Positions 47,570 to 59,869 of a DNA stretch of 64,000 nt are shown here, in pieces (the first letter of the stretch is position 1; every line of letters starts with the position of its first letter). The notes under the pieces were generated by a model. The model had not been told where the DNA came from. It ran no database searches and worked only from the letters and a program-made list of their open reading frames with translations. The stretch is taken from positions 558,001 through 622,000 of the forward strand of contig JAFFSR010000370.1 of NCBI GenBank assembly GCA_017163975.1, in the 5' to 3' direction. The position numbers and the translations under genes are program-made. The stretch comes from Anastatus disparis. Taxonomy: Eukaryota; Arthropoda; Insecta; Hymenoptera; Eupelmidae.

Positions 47570-49606
47570 GTCTAGGCGCCCAGAGGGTTTCGAATGAAGT
47601 TAGAGGTCCCACCAAGCAAATAGGTGATTTATCTGTACTTCGAGCCGCTGAATCCGAATTTGCAACTTGTTTTTCGCGCAAGTGGTCGAGTGATTTGTTA
47701 TAAACAAATTAATTGTTTGAATAGCTATAGTTTATAAACTAAAATAGATGCAGTAATTTTCTCTGCAAAAACTTGTTCTTTAATAAAAAAACAAAAAAAA
47801 TCGTTATCGTTGCATGTCGATTCGATAATTAGAACCAGAGATATGGCAAATATATTGTAAAAAAACGTAGAGACGTAGCGCAAGCGCGGAACGTCCTGGT
47901 AAAAAACCTTATAACTCGACTACTAATCAATATTTTTTGAAGTTTAACATGTGTTTGGAAAATATCAGAGTCTCAGCTTTAATGATAATTTGTTATATAT
48001 TACGTTCAAATGTTGATAAATAAGCTAGAATGATTTGAAGCAGAAAAAATTTTCAATTTTTCAGAATTTTGTTTGTTTATAACGAAATAATATAGGTTAG
48101 CGAACAAAATATTTCTATATTTTTGATATAGAATGATAGGAAATTTCATTAGTTTAAGAATCTGTCCGGTTTTTTAAATTTAAGCAAGTAAATCCTGAGA
48201 TATCTCAAATTTCAGCTGTAGCGCCAACTCCTAACAGTACGACATATGTGTGCAATATAGCGATCGCTTTCCTTATTAAAAATTCTTTTATTATAAGGTA
48301 AGTCATTTCATTCTTTTCTAATAAAATTACTTTTGACTCTATTTTATATACTTTATCATAATATTAATGATGTATAATACATTTAAATGAAGTAGATTTA
48401 GGGTTTTAAATAATCATTGATTTTTCTACTAAATAGTAAACAATTTACTTAACTTATGGAGTATTTTTACATTTATTTTTTTTTTACAATTGCAAAAAGA
48501 ACATCAATCTATTTTATTCAAAAAATTTGTTTTAACTTTCCGATTTATTAGAGTCATCTATTTTTAGCTGAATTCTTTTTTATTAAATTTTTATTTAATT
48601 TCCTAATATAGAATTAAAATTAATTTTATTACAAAAGAATGAAATTACCTTAGAGCATATACTACTGGAAGCAGCTTCAAATGCGCCGTGCGCGTGGTTA
48701 AGTTGAGAGAGAGAAAGGTATATTGAGGTTGACAGATATCTCTTTTTCTCCGGCTCATGATTGGTTTGTTTCGTTCCCTACTCCCTTATCACATGACTGA
48801 GAGATATAGATAGCTATCAACCTTAGTATATTTTTCTCTTTCTCAACCTAACAACGCACACAGTGCATTCAGAGCTGCCTCCAGTAGTATATGCTCTAAG
48901 GAAATTACTTACCTTATGATAAAAGAATTTTTAATAAGGAAAGCGATCGCCATATTGCACATATATGTCGTATTTCAAGGAGTTGGCGCTACAGCTTAAA
49001 TTTGCGATATCTCAGGTTCTACTTACTTGAATTTAAAAAACCGAACAGATTCTTAAACAAGATGAAATTTTCTATCATTTTATATAAAAAATATAGAAAT
49101 ATTTTGTTCGCTAACAAAATTGAAAATTTTTTCTGCTTCAAATCATTCTAGCTTATTTATCAACATTTGAAAGTAATACATAACAATTTATCATTAAAGC
49201 TGAGACTCTGACATTTTCTAAACACATGTTAAACTTAAAAAAATATTAATTAGTAGTCGAGTTATAAGGGTTTTCACCAGGGCGTTCCACGCTTGCGCTA
49301 CGTCTCTATGTTTTTTTGCAATATATTTGCCATATCTCTGGTTCTAATTATCGAATCGACATGCAACGATAACGATTTTTTTTGTTTTTTTATTAAAAAA
49401 CAAGTTTTTGCAGAGAAAATTACTGTATCTATTGTAGTTTATAAACTATAGCCATTCAAACAATTAATTTGTTTATAACAAATTACTCGACCACTTGCGT
49501 GAAAAGCAAGTTGCAAATTCGGATTTAGCGGCTCAAAATACATATAAATCACCTTCTTGCTTGGTTGGACCTCTAACTTCATACGAAACCCCCTGGGCGC
49601 CTAGAC
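47570..49606. mobile_element. 2-kb foldback with ~750-bp arms, TA-flanked
   Basis: TA at 47568-47569 and 49607-49608 flanks tips GTCTAGGCGCCCAGAGGG and CCCCTGGGCGCCTAGAC. The arms match nearly base for base through TTTGTTATAAACAAATTAAT, GTTATCGTTGCATGTCGATT, AGAGACGTAGCGCAAGCG and AGCGATCGCTTTCCTTATTA. The right arm contains the MITE at 48653-48896. Unlike the word-repeat foldbacks, these arms are unique sequence. No transposase. Confidence 0.93.
48653..48896. mobile_element. Nested 244-bp MITE with GAGCATATACTACTGGA ends
   Basis: TA lies on both sides (48651-48652, 48897-48898). Arms share GAGCATATACTACTGGA(A/G), CAGCT and GAGAGAGAAAGGTATA/TATATTTTTCTCTTTCTC. It sits in the right arm of the 47570-49606 foldback. 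Confidence 0.88.
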
Positions 49607-52239
49607 TAAAATATGAAACGATCTTAATTGTTCATTAATGATGAAATTCTGGATTCTATTCCTCAATGAAACTTGATAGATCGGAAAAGTTCTGAAGGTA
49701 TCAACAACAATCATAACAATTTTCTTCATAAGGGTTCAAAAAGGTTCATTATATGGATCGGTACCAAAAACTGGAAAGAATCAGAAACGTTTATTTACAT
49801 CCAAATCTTTCTGAACCTTAATGAACATTTTAACCAGAGAAAGAATTGTCACAGATGCAGCACAAGAAAAATGCTACGTATAGAAGATACAAACGAACAA
49901 ACGAAGAACAGTATCTCTCGGAAAACACGGAAAAAAGTTTTCACCGCTAAAAGTAATGCTGAATTCGAATGTATTAAATTTTAATGCTAGTGTATTCAAA
50001 AGTAATGATTGGCATATCGATTCTTCATAATATTCACAACACAAACAAATTTCATACCAGTATAATACTCTTTTGGTACTGATAATCTTTATTTTCGAAA
50101 ACTGATGCATGAATTTACAGTGCCATATTTAGCGCGGCTGTCAACTTCTACACAAAAGTTTTTATTTCGTGCATCTCAGGAAATAAGTGGAAAATGAATT
50201 TTATTCAAAAATTATTAAATGAGTAGAATGTAGCTGGATTAAATCATTTCATACCTTCAATAAATGATATTTTCTTTTTGAATTATATACACATGAAAGT
50301 TTCTCACCTCAAAATGTGCACTTGAAATTGAATATACTAATAGTTACTCTTATCTAAGTAGTCAACTGATTCTTTTATCAGATTTGCAAATGGCCAATAA
50401 ATTTACAAATTTACTTTCATTAAACTCAATAATTGTTTTTAATCAAACTGAATGTATATCTTCATTATAACATAATCTTATTTACCAATATGAATGCATG
50501 TGCCTGATTAATACAGCTTTCTAAAATTTGTACATGCAATGTTTATATTTATAAATACTGAAAAACAACTTTGTCTTGAAAAAAAAATAATAATAATTGC
50601 ACAAGTTAAATATGTACTTAAGAGTATCGAATAATAATACTCTGGTTGTTTGATGAATATATGAACAAGTGAAAATCATAACCAACTTTAAATATTCAAA
50701 GTATTTATTTTTGATGTAGTATTAAATTTGTGATTACTTTAATTAAAAAGAAGAATGCTGTTTTAATGTATTCTTTTGTGTGTTAACGGCATGTCGGAGC
50801 TACAGCAATCGAGTTTTGCTTTTTTTATTTTATCGATATCTTTTTAAATTCTTAAATTAAACAAATGTAATGACTTGTCCGCACTAAAGTTATATTAGTA
50901 CAATAATTTTTGTTAAAATAAAAAATCATTTGGACTTGTTTTTTTTTTATGAGCTTGGATTGGAAATTAGATATCAAACTCGACAAACCTAACCTTAGAA
51001 TACTATATATTGAAAGTTTTTATTATAACTTTGTATGTATAATATTTTGATGGTTTTCTTGAGTTGTCCGCACTAGAGTTTAATCTTACAAATTTTTTCT
51101 TTATAGCAAAAAAACTCAATTAAACGCATCGTTTATTCATAAGTTAAGATTGGAAATATTATTAGAAGGCGGACAGCTTCGTCATGCTCTTAAAAAAGTG
51201 TATTATATTTTTGAAATGGCTCTAAAATTATTAAAACTACACTAAAAAAACCTATTTTTAATAGCTTGCCGCCTGGTTAAACCAAAAAATAGATTGTATG
51301 TAAAATTGGAAGCAAATCCATCATTTTTCTATATCTGATTGGCTAAATAAATACAATTTTTTTTCATGTGCTCAAAAGTTAAAAATACGCTAAAAAATAA
51401 GTTTTTGAAATTTTCCCTTCTTTCGACAGTCGCAAATAATTTTCCTGCAAATTTTAAAACAAATCCATCGAGTACTTAGTAAAATAAAAAAAAAGAAAAA
51501 TCAAAATTATTATAAAAATTATTAAAATTCTATAAAATTGTAATTACGCTATAATAAAATTAAAACAGAAGGAGATAATCAAAATTTTGAATACGAAAGA
51601 TAATAACTGTAAGATAAAACTAACTAAAATAAAATAAATATAAAATATATTTGGAAAACATATTTATCCCATTATGGCTTCAAAATAATTATCATCTTGA
51701 TAGAAGAATACTCCTTTTTTTTCTATATATGAGGAAATCTCAGTAACTTTTTCATTTTGAGAACTCGACTTCACAACGATTCAAAAGTTTATAATACAAG
51801 TTTCTGGAGTGGCACACACTTCAGTAAGAGCCTAAATTACTCGTTTCTTATAGTAGAATATGTAATTAAATTTTGGTATCGATTGGAAAATTATTTTTCA
51901 CGGTACATAATTTTATATGCCAAAAATGATACTTTTTTTATATTTTTCTACGTGTGTTTCTTTAGCTATAAAAAAAGGAGCATACTTTCGATGATTCTCA
52001 AATATTCTGAGCATAATGAATACGGTAAAAACAACAGTTTAAGCCTACCCTGGTACATGTGCCCCTCTTTAGGAAGCTATTTGACTATTTTTAATGTAAG
52101 TGTAATTTTTAGGTGAAAATTAAAGCCCTTGATCCTTCCAATCTAAATCCTTGAAAATTTTTTTACATATTTTGGGTAACAAAAAAAATATATTCTCAGA
52201 GTTTCAGCGATTTTTTTTTGCTCTCCTAGTTGGTGTGAA
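49607..52239. other. No gene recognised
   Basis: Long AT-rich stretch. TTGTCCGCACTA(A/G)AGTT occurs twice, at about 50876 and 51065. Short open frames near 49673 and 51757 lack ATG starts and recognisable motifs. I see no inverted-repeat element. Confidence 0.5.
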
Positions 52240-52718
52240 ATGTTGTATATATATTTGGGGTTTATCTACCTACAGCCTATTTGGCCGAGTAAGTGACACC
52301 TCGACCACCTTTGTGTCCCGATGTTTTCGCGTTCGAAACTATACCTCAATTTCTCTAACTTCGGTAGGTGTGTGCTCTATTGTGCAGGCCTACTTAGGCG
52401 GGGAGCATCGCTCATACCCATCCTTTTTAGCGCATCGGGAGCTTAACCACCTACCCGGCAGAACGGTTCGGCTCAACTATAATAGTGGAGCAATCGCGTT
52501 CTGCTTTACCGGCCCTCGAGTGACTTTCGTCGGTTTTTGTTAAAACCGAAAAAAGTCTCTAGGGGATGGTCCACCGTGGTGTCAGTGAGCTCGGGATATC
52601 CTCCACTTTCAATATTCAAATTAAAAAATGGAGAAAAAATCCCGACCTCACCGGAATTCGAAACCCGGCCCTCTGCGTGAGAGTCGGATGCTCTAGCCTC
52701 TGAGCCACCGCGACTCTT
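52240..52718 (-). mobile_element. tRNA-derived SINE
   Basis: On the minus strand from 52718 it opens GAGTCGCGGTGGCTCAGAGG (box A-like), then GCATCCGACTCTCACGCAGA and GGCCGGGTTTCGAATTCCGG (box B), a tRNA-like head. A GC-richer body of about 370 bp follows, ending in an AT-rich tail near 52240. TATATATAT-like sequence flanks both ends, so the duplication is ambiguous. The head differs from the SINE at 58132. Confidence 0.7.
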
Positions 52719-53160
52719 TATATATATGTCATTATATATACAACATACATACACTAAATGTAGGATCTCATCAAAACCTATATGAGAGATTTCGAGCAAA
52801 TGGAAGTTTACATGTCACTACCTCTTAATTAGTTATAATAATTAATTTTGATCTGAAATTCACAACAGTAGTAGAAAATGTAAAGATATTGAAGGTACAT
52901 TGATGTTTTTCGGTCACATCGATTATATGAAAAATGTTGACTAGAAAATTCATTGAAAATGTAATCTCCGTAACCTGTCGCAAAATCCAATTTTGGTATG
53001 TTTCAACAATTGGTAAGAGCATTTTGATAATTTTAATCAAAAATTATATTTTTTCGATTTTTTATAAGGTAAATGAATTTTCTATAGCGAAAAATAAAAT
53101 AATTAATCAATTTCACGATTGTGCGAGGTGCCTAATAAGCACACATCTGGAAAAAAGAAT
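52719..53160. other. No feature recognised
   Basis: AT-rich spacer between the SINE and the AAGTATTC element. Confidence 0.4.
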
Positions 53161-53164
53161 TCTT

Positions 53165-54215
53165 TAAGAATTCACGAATGTCCGCTCTGAAGTTAATAAA
53201 ATATATTAATAAAGTATTCATAAAATATTCACAAAGTATTCTTCCACAAAATTTAAATAAAAAATAACTCTTCAACGTATCTTTATAAATATTTTAAAAG
53301 GGTTAAGAAAGTATTCATAAAGAATTCTTTTTTGAAAAAGTAATCATAATCCAAAGTATTCATAAAGTAGTCAAAAACTTTACTTTTGAAACACTGATTT
53401 TCTAGTAACTTAGTCACTTTCAAAAATCGAAAGATGTAATGGATATTTTATCGCTTTTCAGATTGTTTTAAAATCATTTTTAATTTTGATTTTCATGAAA
53501 TTCAAAATTGAAAACTTGAAATTCCTGATAATTTTATAAATTAGAAAAATTCAATTTAATTAATCATTTAATAATTAAAATATTTTTTATCTATTTTAAA
53601 CGAAAAAATTGTTAACATTTTATGAAACAAAATATATAAATATTTTAAGTGTGTTTTAAATAAATTCTCATTTTGAGAATTTAAACAAATATCTAGACAT
53701 TCTTCAATTTAAATTAAATTAACCATGACTTCACAAAAAATTTCTTATTTTAAATTAAGGTATCTCTTGAATATTTAATGAATTTTTATTTAAATTATTC
53801 AAATAAAAATGTAGTTTGGCTAATATTATTAACCATGAATAATTAATTAACAAATTTACTAACATTTCTTATGCTTATACCAATGAACATGTACAAGTTT
53901 CAAGAATTTATTAACAGATGAGTTGGTAGCCAAGTAGGCTAAGTCATGGGCAACAGTTTTTTTTATTTTGTTTGACATCCTCAAGAACCGTGGTTCGAAT
54001 CTCGAACAAATAATTTTTTTTTTTTTTTTAAATTTAATAGCTTATTTTTAATTAATTATAACATTTTTTGTTTTTCATAATCATGTAAAATAGAAGGATT
54101 ATTTATAATTTGATGATTAAAAAAAGTATTTTGAGAATGTGATTCAATCAAAAGAATTGTTTAAGAATACTTTGTGAATACTTTAAAAACTAAAGTGGTC
54201 GGACATTCGCGAATA
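53165..54215. mobile_element. AAGTATTC foldback-like element
   Basis: CGAATGTCCGC near 53175 and GGTCGGACATTCG near 54198 face each other. The arms repeat AAAGTATTCATAAA and GAATACTTTGTGAATACTTT. Similar words (AAAGAATTC, GAAAGTATACATAAAGAATTC) continue just outside the right end, so borders are uncertain. The centre is AT-rich and holds a tRNA-like segment. Confidence 0.5.
53918..54005 (+). repeat. tRNA-like segment
   Basis: GAGTTGGTAGCCAAGTAGGC resembles a D-arm/box A, and GAACCGTGGTTCGAATCTCG a T-arm/box B. The central part is expanded by a T-rich run, so it cannot be a functional tRNA. Possibly a SINE head. Confidence 0.45.
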
Positions 54216-54503
54216 AACAAAGCAATCATTGAGAACTCTTTATTGATACTTTCGTTTACGAAAGTATACATAAAGAATTCTTTTTTAATTCTCTCTTTGA
54301 CACCGTTTGCTTGTTGGGTGATTTCTATGTGTCTCTGTTTTATTACTATTTCAAATATTGCCGCCATTCTAACCTTCTGCAGCTTTTCAAGAACGCCCAA
54401 TGTCATAGTTCTGCACATGCCCGAACATTTTCAGTATGTTTAAAAAAAACCGTTGTTTAATTCAAATTTTGAAAATCAATTCAAAAGTGCAGATAACTAT
54501 TAA

Positions 54504-54882
54504 GAGGAGGCCGTATAGCTCTGTCCTTGTCTAATATAAATTTTCGTTATTATGAATAAATTAAATATTGTTATACAAAAGTAAGGATATAGCCCAATAG
54601 ATTTCAGGATGAGCAAACGATCCTATTCTATGAAAAAATATAAAATTTTCATTAGTTTTCAAGTGAGGTTTGAAACGGAAAAACAATGGAATTTGATAAC
54701 TGCTATTCCGTTTCAGACCTCACTCGAAAACTAATGAAAATTTTATATTTTTTCATAGAATAGGATCGTTTGCTCGTCTTGAAATCTATTGGGCTATACC
54801 CTTACTTTTGTATAACAATATTTAATTTATTAATAATAACGAAAATTTAAATTAGACAAGGACAGAGCTATACGGCCGCCTC
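54504..54882. mobile_element. TTAA-flanked MITE with GAGGAGGCCG ends
   Basis: The 379-bp element is bounded by TTAA (54500-54503, 54883-54886). The arms are near-perfect: GAGG(A/C)GGCCGTATAGCTCT, GTCCTTGTCTAAT, ATATTGTTATACAAAAGTAA and AACGATCCTATTCTATG. The tip resembles the MITEs at 61045 and 61674. Confidence 0.9.
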
Positions 54883-55299
54883 TTAAACATTTTGTATTTG
54901 TCAAACTAAAATAAGGAGTAATTTCCGTAAGTGGTTTTTGTAATAGAAAAAATTATCAACAATTTTGATACCAGGTAAATTTCATACACAAGCTAACTGA
55001 CTTAAATATATGGTATCAAAAATTTTTATATTAATTCTAAGTTAAATAAGACCTTGTTTAATGCAATTTTGTAATTACCGTAACCGTAATTACCGTAACC
55101 ATAATATCTACTAAAATTATTTTGATAATCAATTATATCGATCTTACAGATTTGTTGTGGTATTTGCATTTTAAAATTCTTTGAAGCATAATTGCTATGG
55201 TGCCTAACCTTCGTAAAAAATAAGCAAAAGTGAACAAGACCGTATAAATTATCGTAAAGATTGTCGTCAACAAAATGAGTTAAAATCAAAAAAAAATAA

Positions 55300-57597
55300 G
55301 AAAACCAACAAAAATCGTACGAGTGTCAAAAAATAGAGACAATTGCTAAAAGAGACGAGCGTATGATAAAAAATAGAGAAAAACAGAGAAGGTGGCGAGA
55401 AAATTTAAAACGAAATGAAGATGCGCATAAAAAACATCTTGCTTCAGAAAGAGAAAGATATAAAAAACGAGTAAGAGAAGGTAAAATTAAGAAAATAGCT
55501 GATCTTTCAGAGCGAGAAAAAAGATTGAAACGCAAGAAGGTTCGAGCCGCGGTTGCACGTTGCAGACAACGAAAGAAGAATTCATATTTATCGAACGATA
55601 CTGAAATTTTGAATGAGGATCATAATAATGAAATATCAATTCGAAGAAAAAGGAAAACTAGAAATAAGTTGTGTTATGCGAATAATAAAAAATTGATTAA
55701 AAAAAATGATATTTTAAATAAAAAATGTAAAGCTTTAGCAGAGATTAGAAAGATTGAAGGTTAAATTTAATGAAAAAAATAAAAAACAGCCAAACGAAGC
55801 TTTGAAAACTGTAGATAAGTTTTTAAATGGCAGGAATGTAACTAATGATGTTAGAAAACAATTGGTAAGATTTTTAATGTTTCTTTGATAATAACTTAAA
55901 AGTGATATTTATTTTTTAACGTATTTTCTTAGCAGTATTACAGTGAAGTTATAAAACAGCAAGTAAAAACTAATTATAAAGAGTCTATGAATACTGCGTT
56001 CAAGCGACTAATGAAAAAATCTTTAAGCGGTAGTATTGTTAAAAAATATAAATTAAAAGAATATATCAGAAAAAATTATTTACCCACGGATAACATAAAA
56101 AAAGGAACTACTCCGAATAAACTTGCGTTTAAAATACGTAAGTTTTACTTGGAAAATAGTAAGATTGATCCAGGAAAAAGAGCTTTTAAAAGATTCGGTA
56201 AAACAAAATACCAAATTCATTATTTGAACTCGTCCATGACTGATCTTCATGCTAAATATTGTTCAGAGCAATCAAAAATTGCTCTTTCAACATTTACAAA
56301 GTATCGTCCACCATTTTGTAAGTCTCCTAAAATCACTGAACGAGACACTTGCGCTTGCTTTCAGCATGAAAACTTTTCCCTTTTCCTACAAGCACTTCAT
56401 AAAAATAAAATTGTAAAAGAAAATACATGTGCAAAAATAATTCAGAGCATGACGTGTGAATATCAAACAGAAGAATGCCTATCAAGAGCATGTGTCAATT
56501 GCCAAAATAAAACTATTTCTTTCAATACCAGTCTTTCCGAAAAAGATATTACTTATGATCAATGGGTGAGTAAAAAAGAAAAAAAAATTAGTGAAAAAAC
56601 TCAAAAACCTATCGAAGTTAGCATTACGAAGAAAGAGATTTTCGTTATGCAGGGGAAAAATATTGTTGAATCATTTGAAAATAAAGCACATTTAATATTG
56701 AATCATGAACGCCGAATTATTCACCAATTTAGATCAATGAAAAATGTAAGAAATAATTTGAAAGAGACTGAAGGTTTTTTCTTATAGATTTTAGTCAGAA
56801 CTATGAGTGCAAATATGCAACTGAAGTGCAATCAGTTCATTTTGGTGCTAGTCGCAGACAAGTAACTTTGCACACAGTTATGTTTTACACCTATGGGTAC
56901 AAACAAGGTTTTGCTACCTTATCAGAATCACTGCGTCATGATTCTTGTGCAGTTATTGCTCATTTAAAACAAATTTTATTTTTTTATTTAAATAAAAAGT
57001 TTCCAGCTATTACAATCTTGCACATTTTAAGTGATGGTCCTGCGACTCAATATCGCAACAAAAATATGTTTTATCTTGTAAGTCAGTACCTCCCTAAAAA
57101 ATTTTCTCGCATCAATAAAATCACCTATAACTTTTCCGAAACAGGTCATGGAAAAGGTCCTGCAGATGGCATAGGGGCATCTATTAAACGAAAATTAGAT
57201 GATGTAGTAAAGTATGGTGAAGATTTAAACAATTTCGACGAAGTTTGAATTGCTCTAAAAAAAAGAAAGTATGGTATACATCTCTTCAATAACATTAAAT
57301 GATATTAAAGAAGTTGAGCAAGATTTACCGCAAAAACTAAAGGCATTCGTTGGCACGATGAAAGTTCATCAATATATTTGGGACAGAAATACCAGTAAAA
57401 GAGTTCAATTTAACTCTTTAAGTTGCTTTAATTGTCACTTGAAAGAATCATGCTAACACTATGGCTTAGATTTTGTAAATTATACCGGATCCGAAGTTAT
57501 GTCAAAATCGAATATTTTAACCGAAATACCTTCGGCTTCAACAAAAGAAAACCACCGAAAATCGACAAGAAAAGTAAAAGCTTCAATTAAATATTAA
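55300..57597 (+). pseudogene. Transposase-like gene of an uncharacterised family, with intron
   Basis: A basic N-terminus (REKQRRWRENLKRNEDAHKK, SEREKRLKRKKVRAAVARCR) is followed by a linker and an intron. Then come GKTKYQIHYLNSSMTDLHAKY, ERDTCACFQHENFSLFLQAL, CLSRACVNCQNK, FGASRRQVTLHTVMFY, HILSDGPATQYRNK and FSETGHGKGPADGIGASIKR. The D-G-P-A-T-Q-Y-R-N-K and G-H-G-K-G-x-x-D-G-I-G blocks recall a DDE-like, multicopy gene family seen in arthropod and cnidarian genomes. I know of no accepted name. Damage: frameshift near 55750, loss of one T in the run at about 56775, stop and frameshift near 57246-57270, and stop after KESC at 57454. A tail (HYGLDFVNYTGSEV) follows it. Terminal repeats were not found. 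Confidence 0.7.
55865..55932 (+). other. Intron in the transposase-like pseudogene
   Basis: GTAAGATTT at the 5' end and TATTTTCTTAG at the 3' end. Removal joins VRKQL to QYYSEVIKQQ in one frame. An alternative acceptor 3 bp later would drop one Gln. The intact intron argues against a processed copy. Confidence 0.75.
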
Positions 57598-58118
57598 TTT
57601 TCAATTAATTCATAATGGTCTTTAATTTTAAAATGTTCAAAGTAGTACAAATCATTTTAAATACATGAAAAAAATATTTTTAGTTTTTATTGTTGATTTA
57701 ATAATCAAATTAAACTTTTATTTTCTATACTACAAGGTTAAAAAGACGCATTTTATCATAACGTCAAGTATTGAAAATTTGATACTGTACAACCAAGTAG
57801 ATGATCATTCCATCGACAATTTGTCTCTACTCTTATATGTGTATAATATCACCACTATCTACTTATTGTTATTATATTTAACAGATGACAAATACTAGGA
57901 TTTAAACAAAAAAAAATTGTTTTTTTATGTACAGTATTAAAATTTTAAAACTATGTCATACTTCACATACTATAATTCAGATTAAAATGTACTTATTTCA
58001 CTCATGTGATGAATAATAAATTATATTACTTCAACGCGATTTAAATTTTCTCTTAATAAATGTTTCTTTTTTAAATTTCATATATTTTTTTAAAAACATG
58101 TAATTACTGTAACCATAT
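57598..58118. other. No feature recognised
   Basis: AT-rich sequence after the pseudogene. An open frame at 57665-57898 has no recognisable motif. Confidence 0.45.
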
Positions 58119-58131
58119 GAATATTTTCAAA

Positions 58132-58576
58132 GAGCCGGTCTGTGGCACAGTCGGTAGGAGCGTTGGATTCGTATGCTTGGGGAACCGGGATCGAATCTCG
58201 CTATCGGCTGTTTTTCAAACGAGCACCTCTGTTATATGTGCTTTGTACTCAGTACACACTTACGAGCTCCGTCGCTAAGGGATGAAAAAGTGCAGTTGTA
58301 AAAATCAACTGACCTTGCGTCCCAGTGGATCGGGGTTTGACTCCCTTGGAAAAATTAGAAAAAATAGTTTTCGAAGTTTTCCGAGGGAGTAAACCCGAAG
58401 AACACAAAAACATATATATATAAAGTCCCTCTGGGCAAAACTTGAATTATAATAAAGTCCCACTGGGCAACAAAAAACAAAATATATAATAATCACTTGG
58501 TGATGGCCTAAGACGTAACGCTCATATGAGCAAGCCAAGAGGCCAAAATAATAATTAAGAAGAAGAAGAAGAAGAA
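58132..58576 (+). mobile_element. tRNA-derived SINE with 13-bp target duplication
   Basis: GAATATTTTCAAA precedes (58119-58131) and follows (58577-58589) the element. The head folds like a tRNA: a 7-bp acceptor stem pairs AGCCGGT with TATCGGCT. TGTGGCACAGTCGGTAGGAG gives the D-arm/box A and CCGGGATCGAATCTCG the T-arm/box B. The anticodon stem is broken, so it is not a working tRNA. The body contains AAGTCCC(T/A)CTGGGCAA twice, and the tail is GAA/AAG repeats. Confidence 0.92.
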
Positions 58577-58589
58577 GAATATTTTCAAA

Positions 58590-59869
58590 TATACGTACGA
58601 AAGAATACATAAAAATTTAACTTCGGCGCACATTCTTTTTTACATTTCAAAGTGGTTTTCTGTAAGATTTCATTAGTAATAATATCAAAGCATAAAGATT
58701 CGTACCGATATAATATAAGACATAAATACTTCTATTTTTTGCGAAATCACTCATATACTTTTACAAAAGGATTCTTTAGTGGAGCGTTTTTTTTAATTTT
58801 GAAATATAGGCTCCACTCCAGACGCTTACTTGTTTATTTTTATTTCGAATGCAATATGTTTTTGGGTGTTTTGAATTTTTGAATTTTTTTATTAAACATT
58901 AATTTGAAAAGTATGACTTAATATGTAGCATATCTATGTATACAGCTGATTATTACAGCGCATCCCCATATGCAGCCGATTATTACAGCGCATTCTAAAT
59001 AGATAAAAACTTAAGAAAACGGTTATTGTTAAAAAATGTTGAAATAAAGGTAGAGACAACAATCGATAAATAAAACAGTTCATAACTTCTATAAGCATAT
59101 AAAGTTATTAAAATTAAAAGATTTTTTATTTAAAATTATATAGAAGGTAAACAAATTTGTAATCTATAGAGGAATTTCGATAATGTTAGCAATTAATTAA
59201 ATTAATAACTTTTTCAAAAAAAAAATATAAAAAAATAATCCAGTTTTTGAAGTTAGATATCTCCAATCTAAGATACTTCTGGTGTTATTCACTATTAATA
59301 ACTGTTTTCTTATGTTGAATTTATTTTTATTTCATAGGGGTAACATTCAACTACGAATAAATATTCATGGCATTTAATTAATTAAGATTCTCGATATTGA
59401 ACTTAATTTTGTAACATAAAGTTTACATTGTTCATTTTTTTTATGCTCACTTTTTCTGAAATTTTGCATCCATTTGTAAGATACTTTTTATAAATATAAC
59501 TCTAGTAAATGATTATATTTTGTTTGAATAAATAAATACATTATTATAAACATTCAATGCTGATTATTCACATTGTTTTCATCTGACCAGAGCGCCATTA
59601 AATAAAAACATCGATTTTGTTCTCTTAGGTGTTTTAACTTTTTCAACCATCTTTAATTATAGTCATCAAATCATTGTTTTGTAGATATTTTTTATAACAA
59701 TTATTTTGCATTTATATAATGTTTTATTAAGATTGACATTACATTATTGTTCGTATTTTTTCTTATTTTATTTATAATATTTCTTTATACACAATATTTT
59801 TAGTATAAATTTTGTCTTTATTTTTTAATTTATTAGGTTTTATTTTGAATTATTTAGCAATAAAACTTT
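58590..59869. other. No gene recognised; one short tandem repeat
   Basis: AT-rich sequence. Near 58935-58998, GATTATTACAGCGCAT with its flank occurs twice, about 32 bp apart. Part may be 3' sequence of the Helitron, but no CTRR end with hairpin was recognised. Confidence 0.4.

Noticed and set aside
51757..52543. Open frames of 119 and 130 codons
   Set aside because: The first has no ATG at its start and no motif; the second is largely the antisense of a SINE.
58132..58206. Functional tRNA gene
   Set aside because: Acceptor and T arms pair, but the anticodon stem is broken and the sequence is the head of a 445-bp SINE with tail and target duplication.
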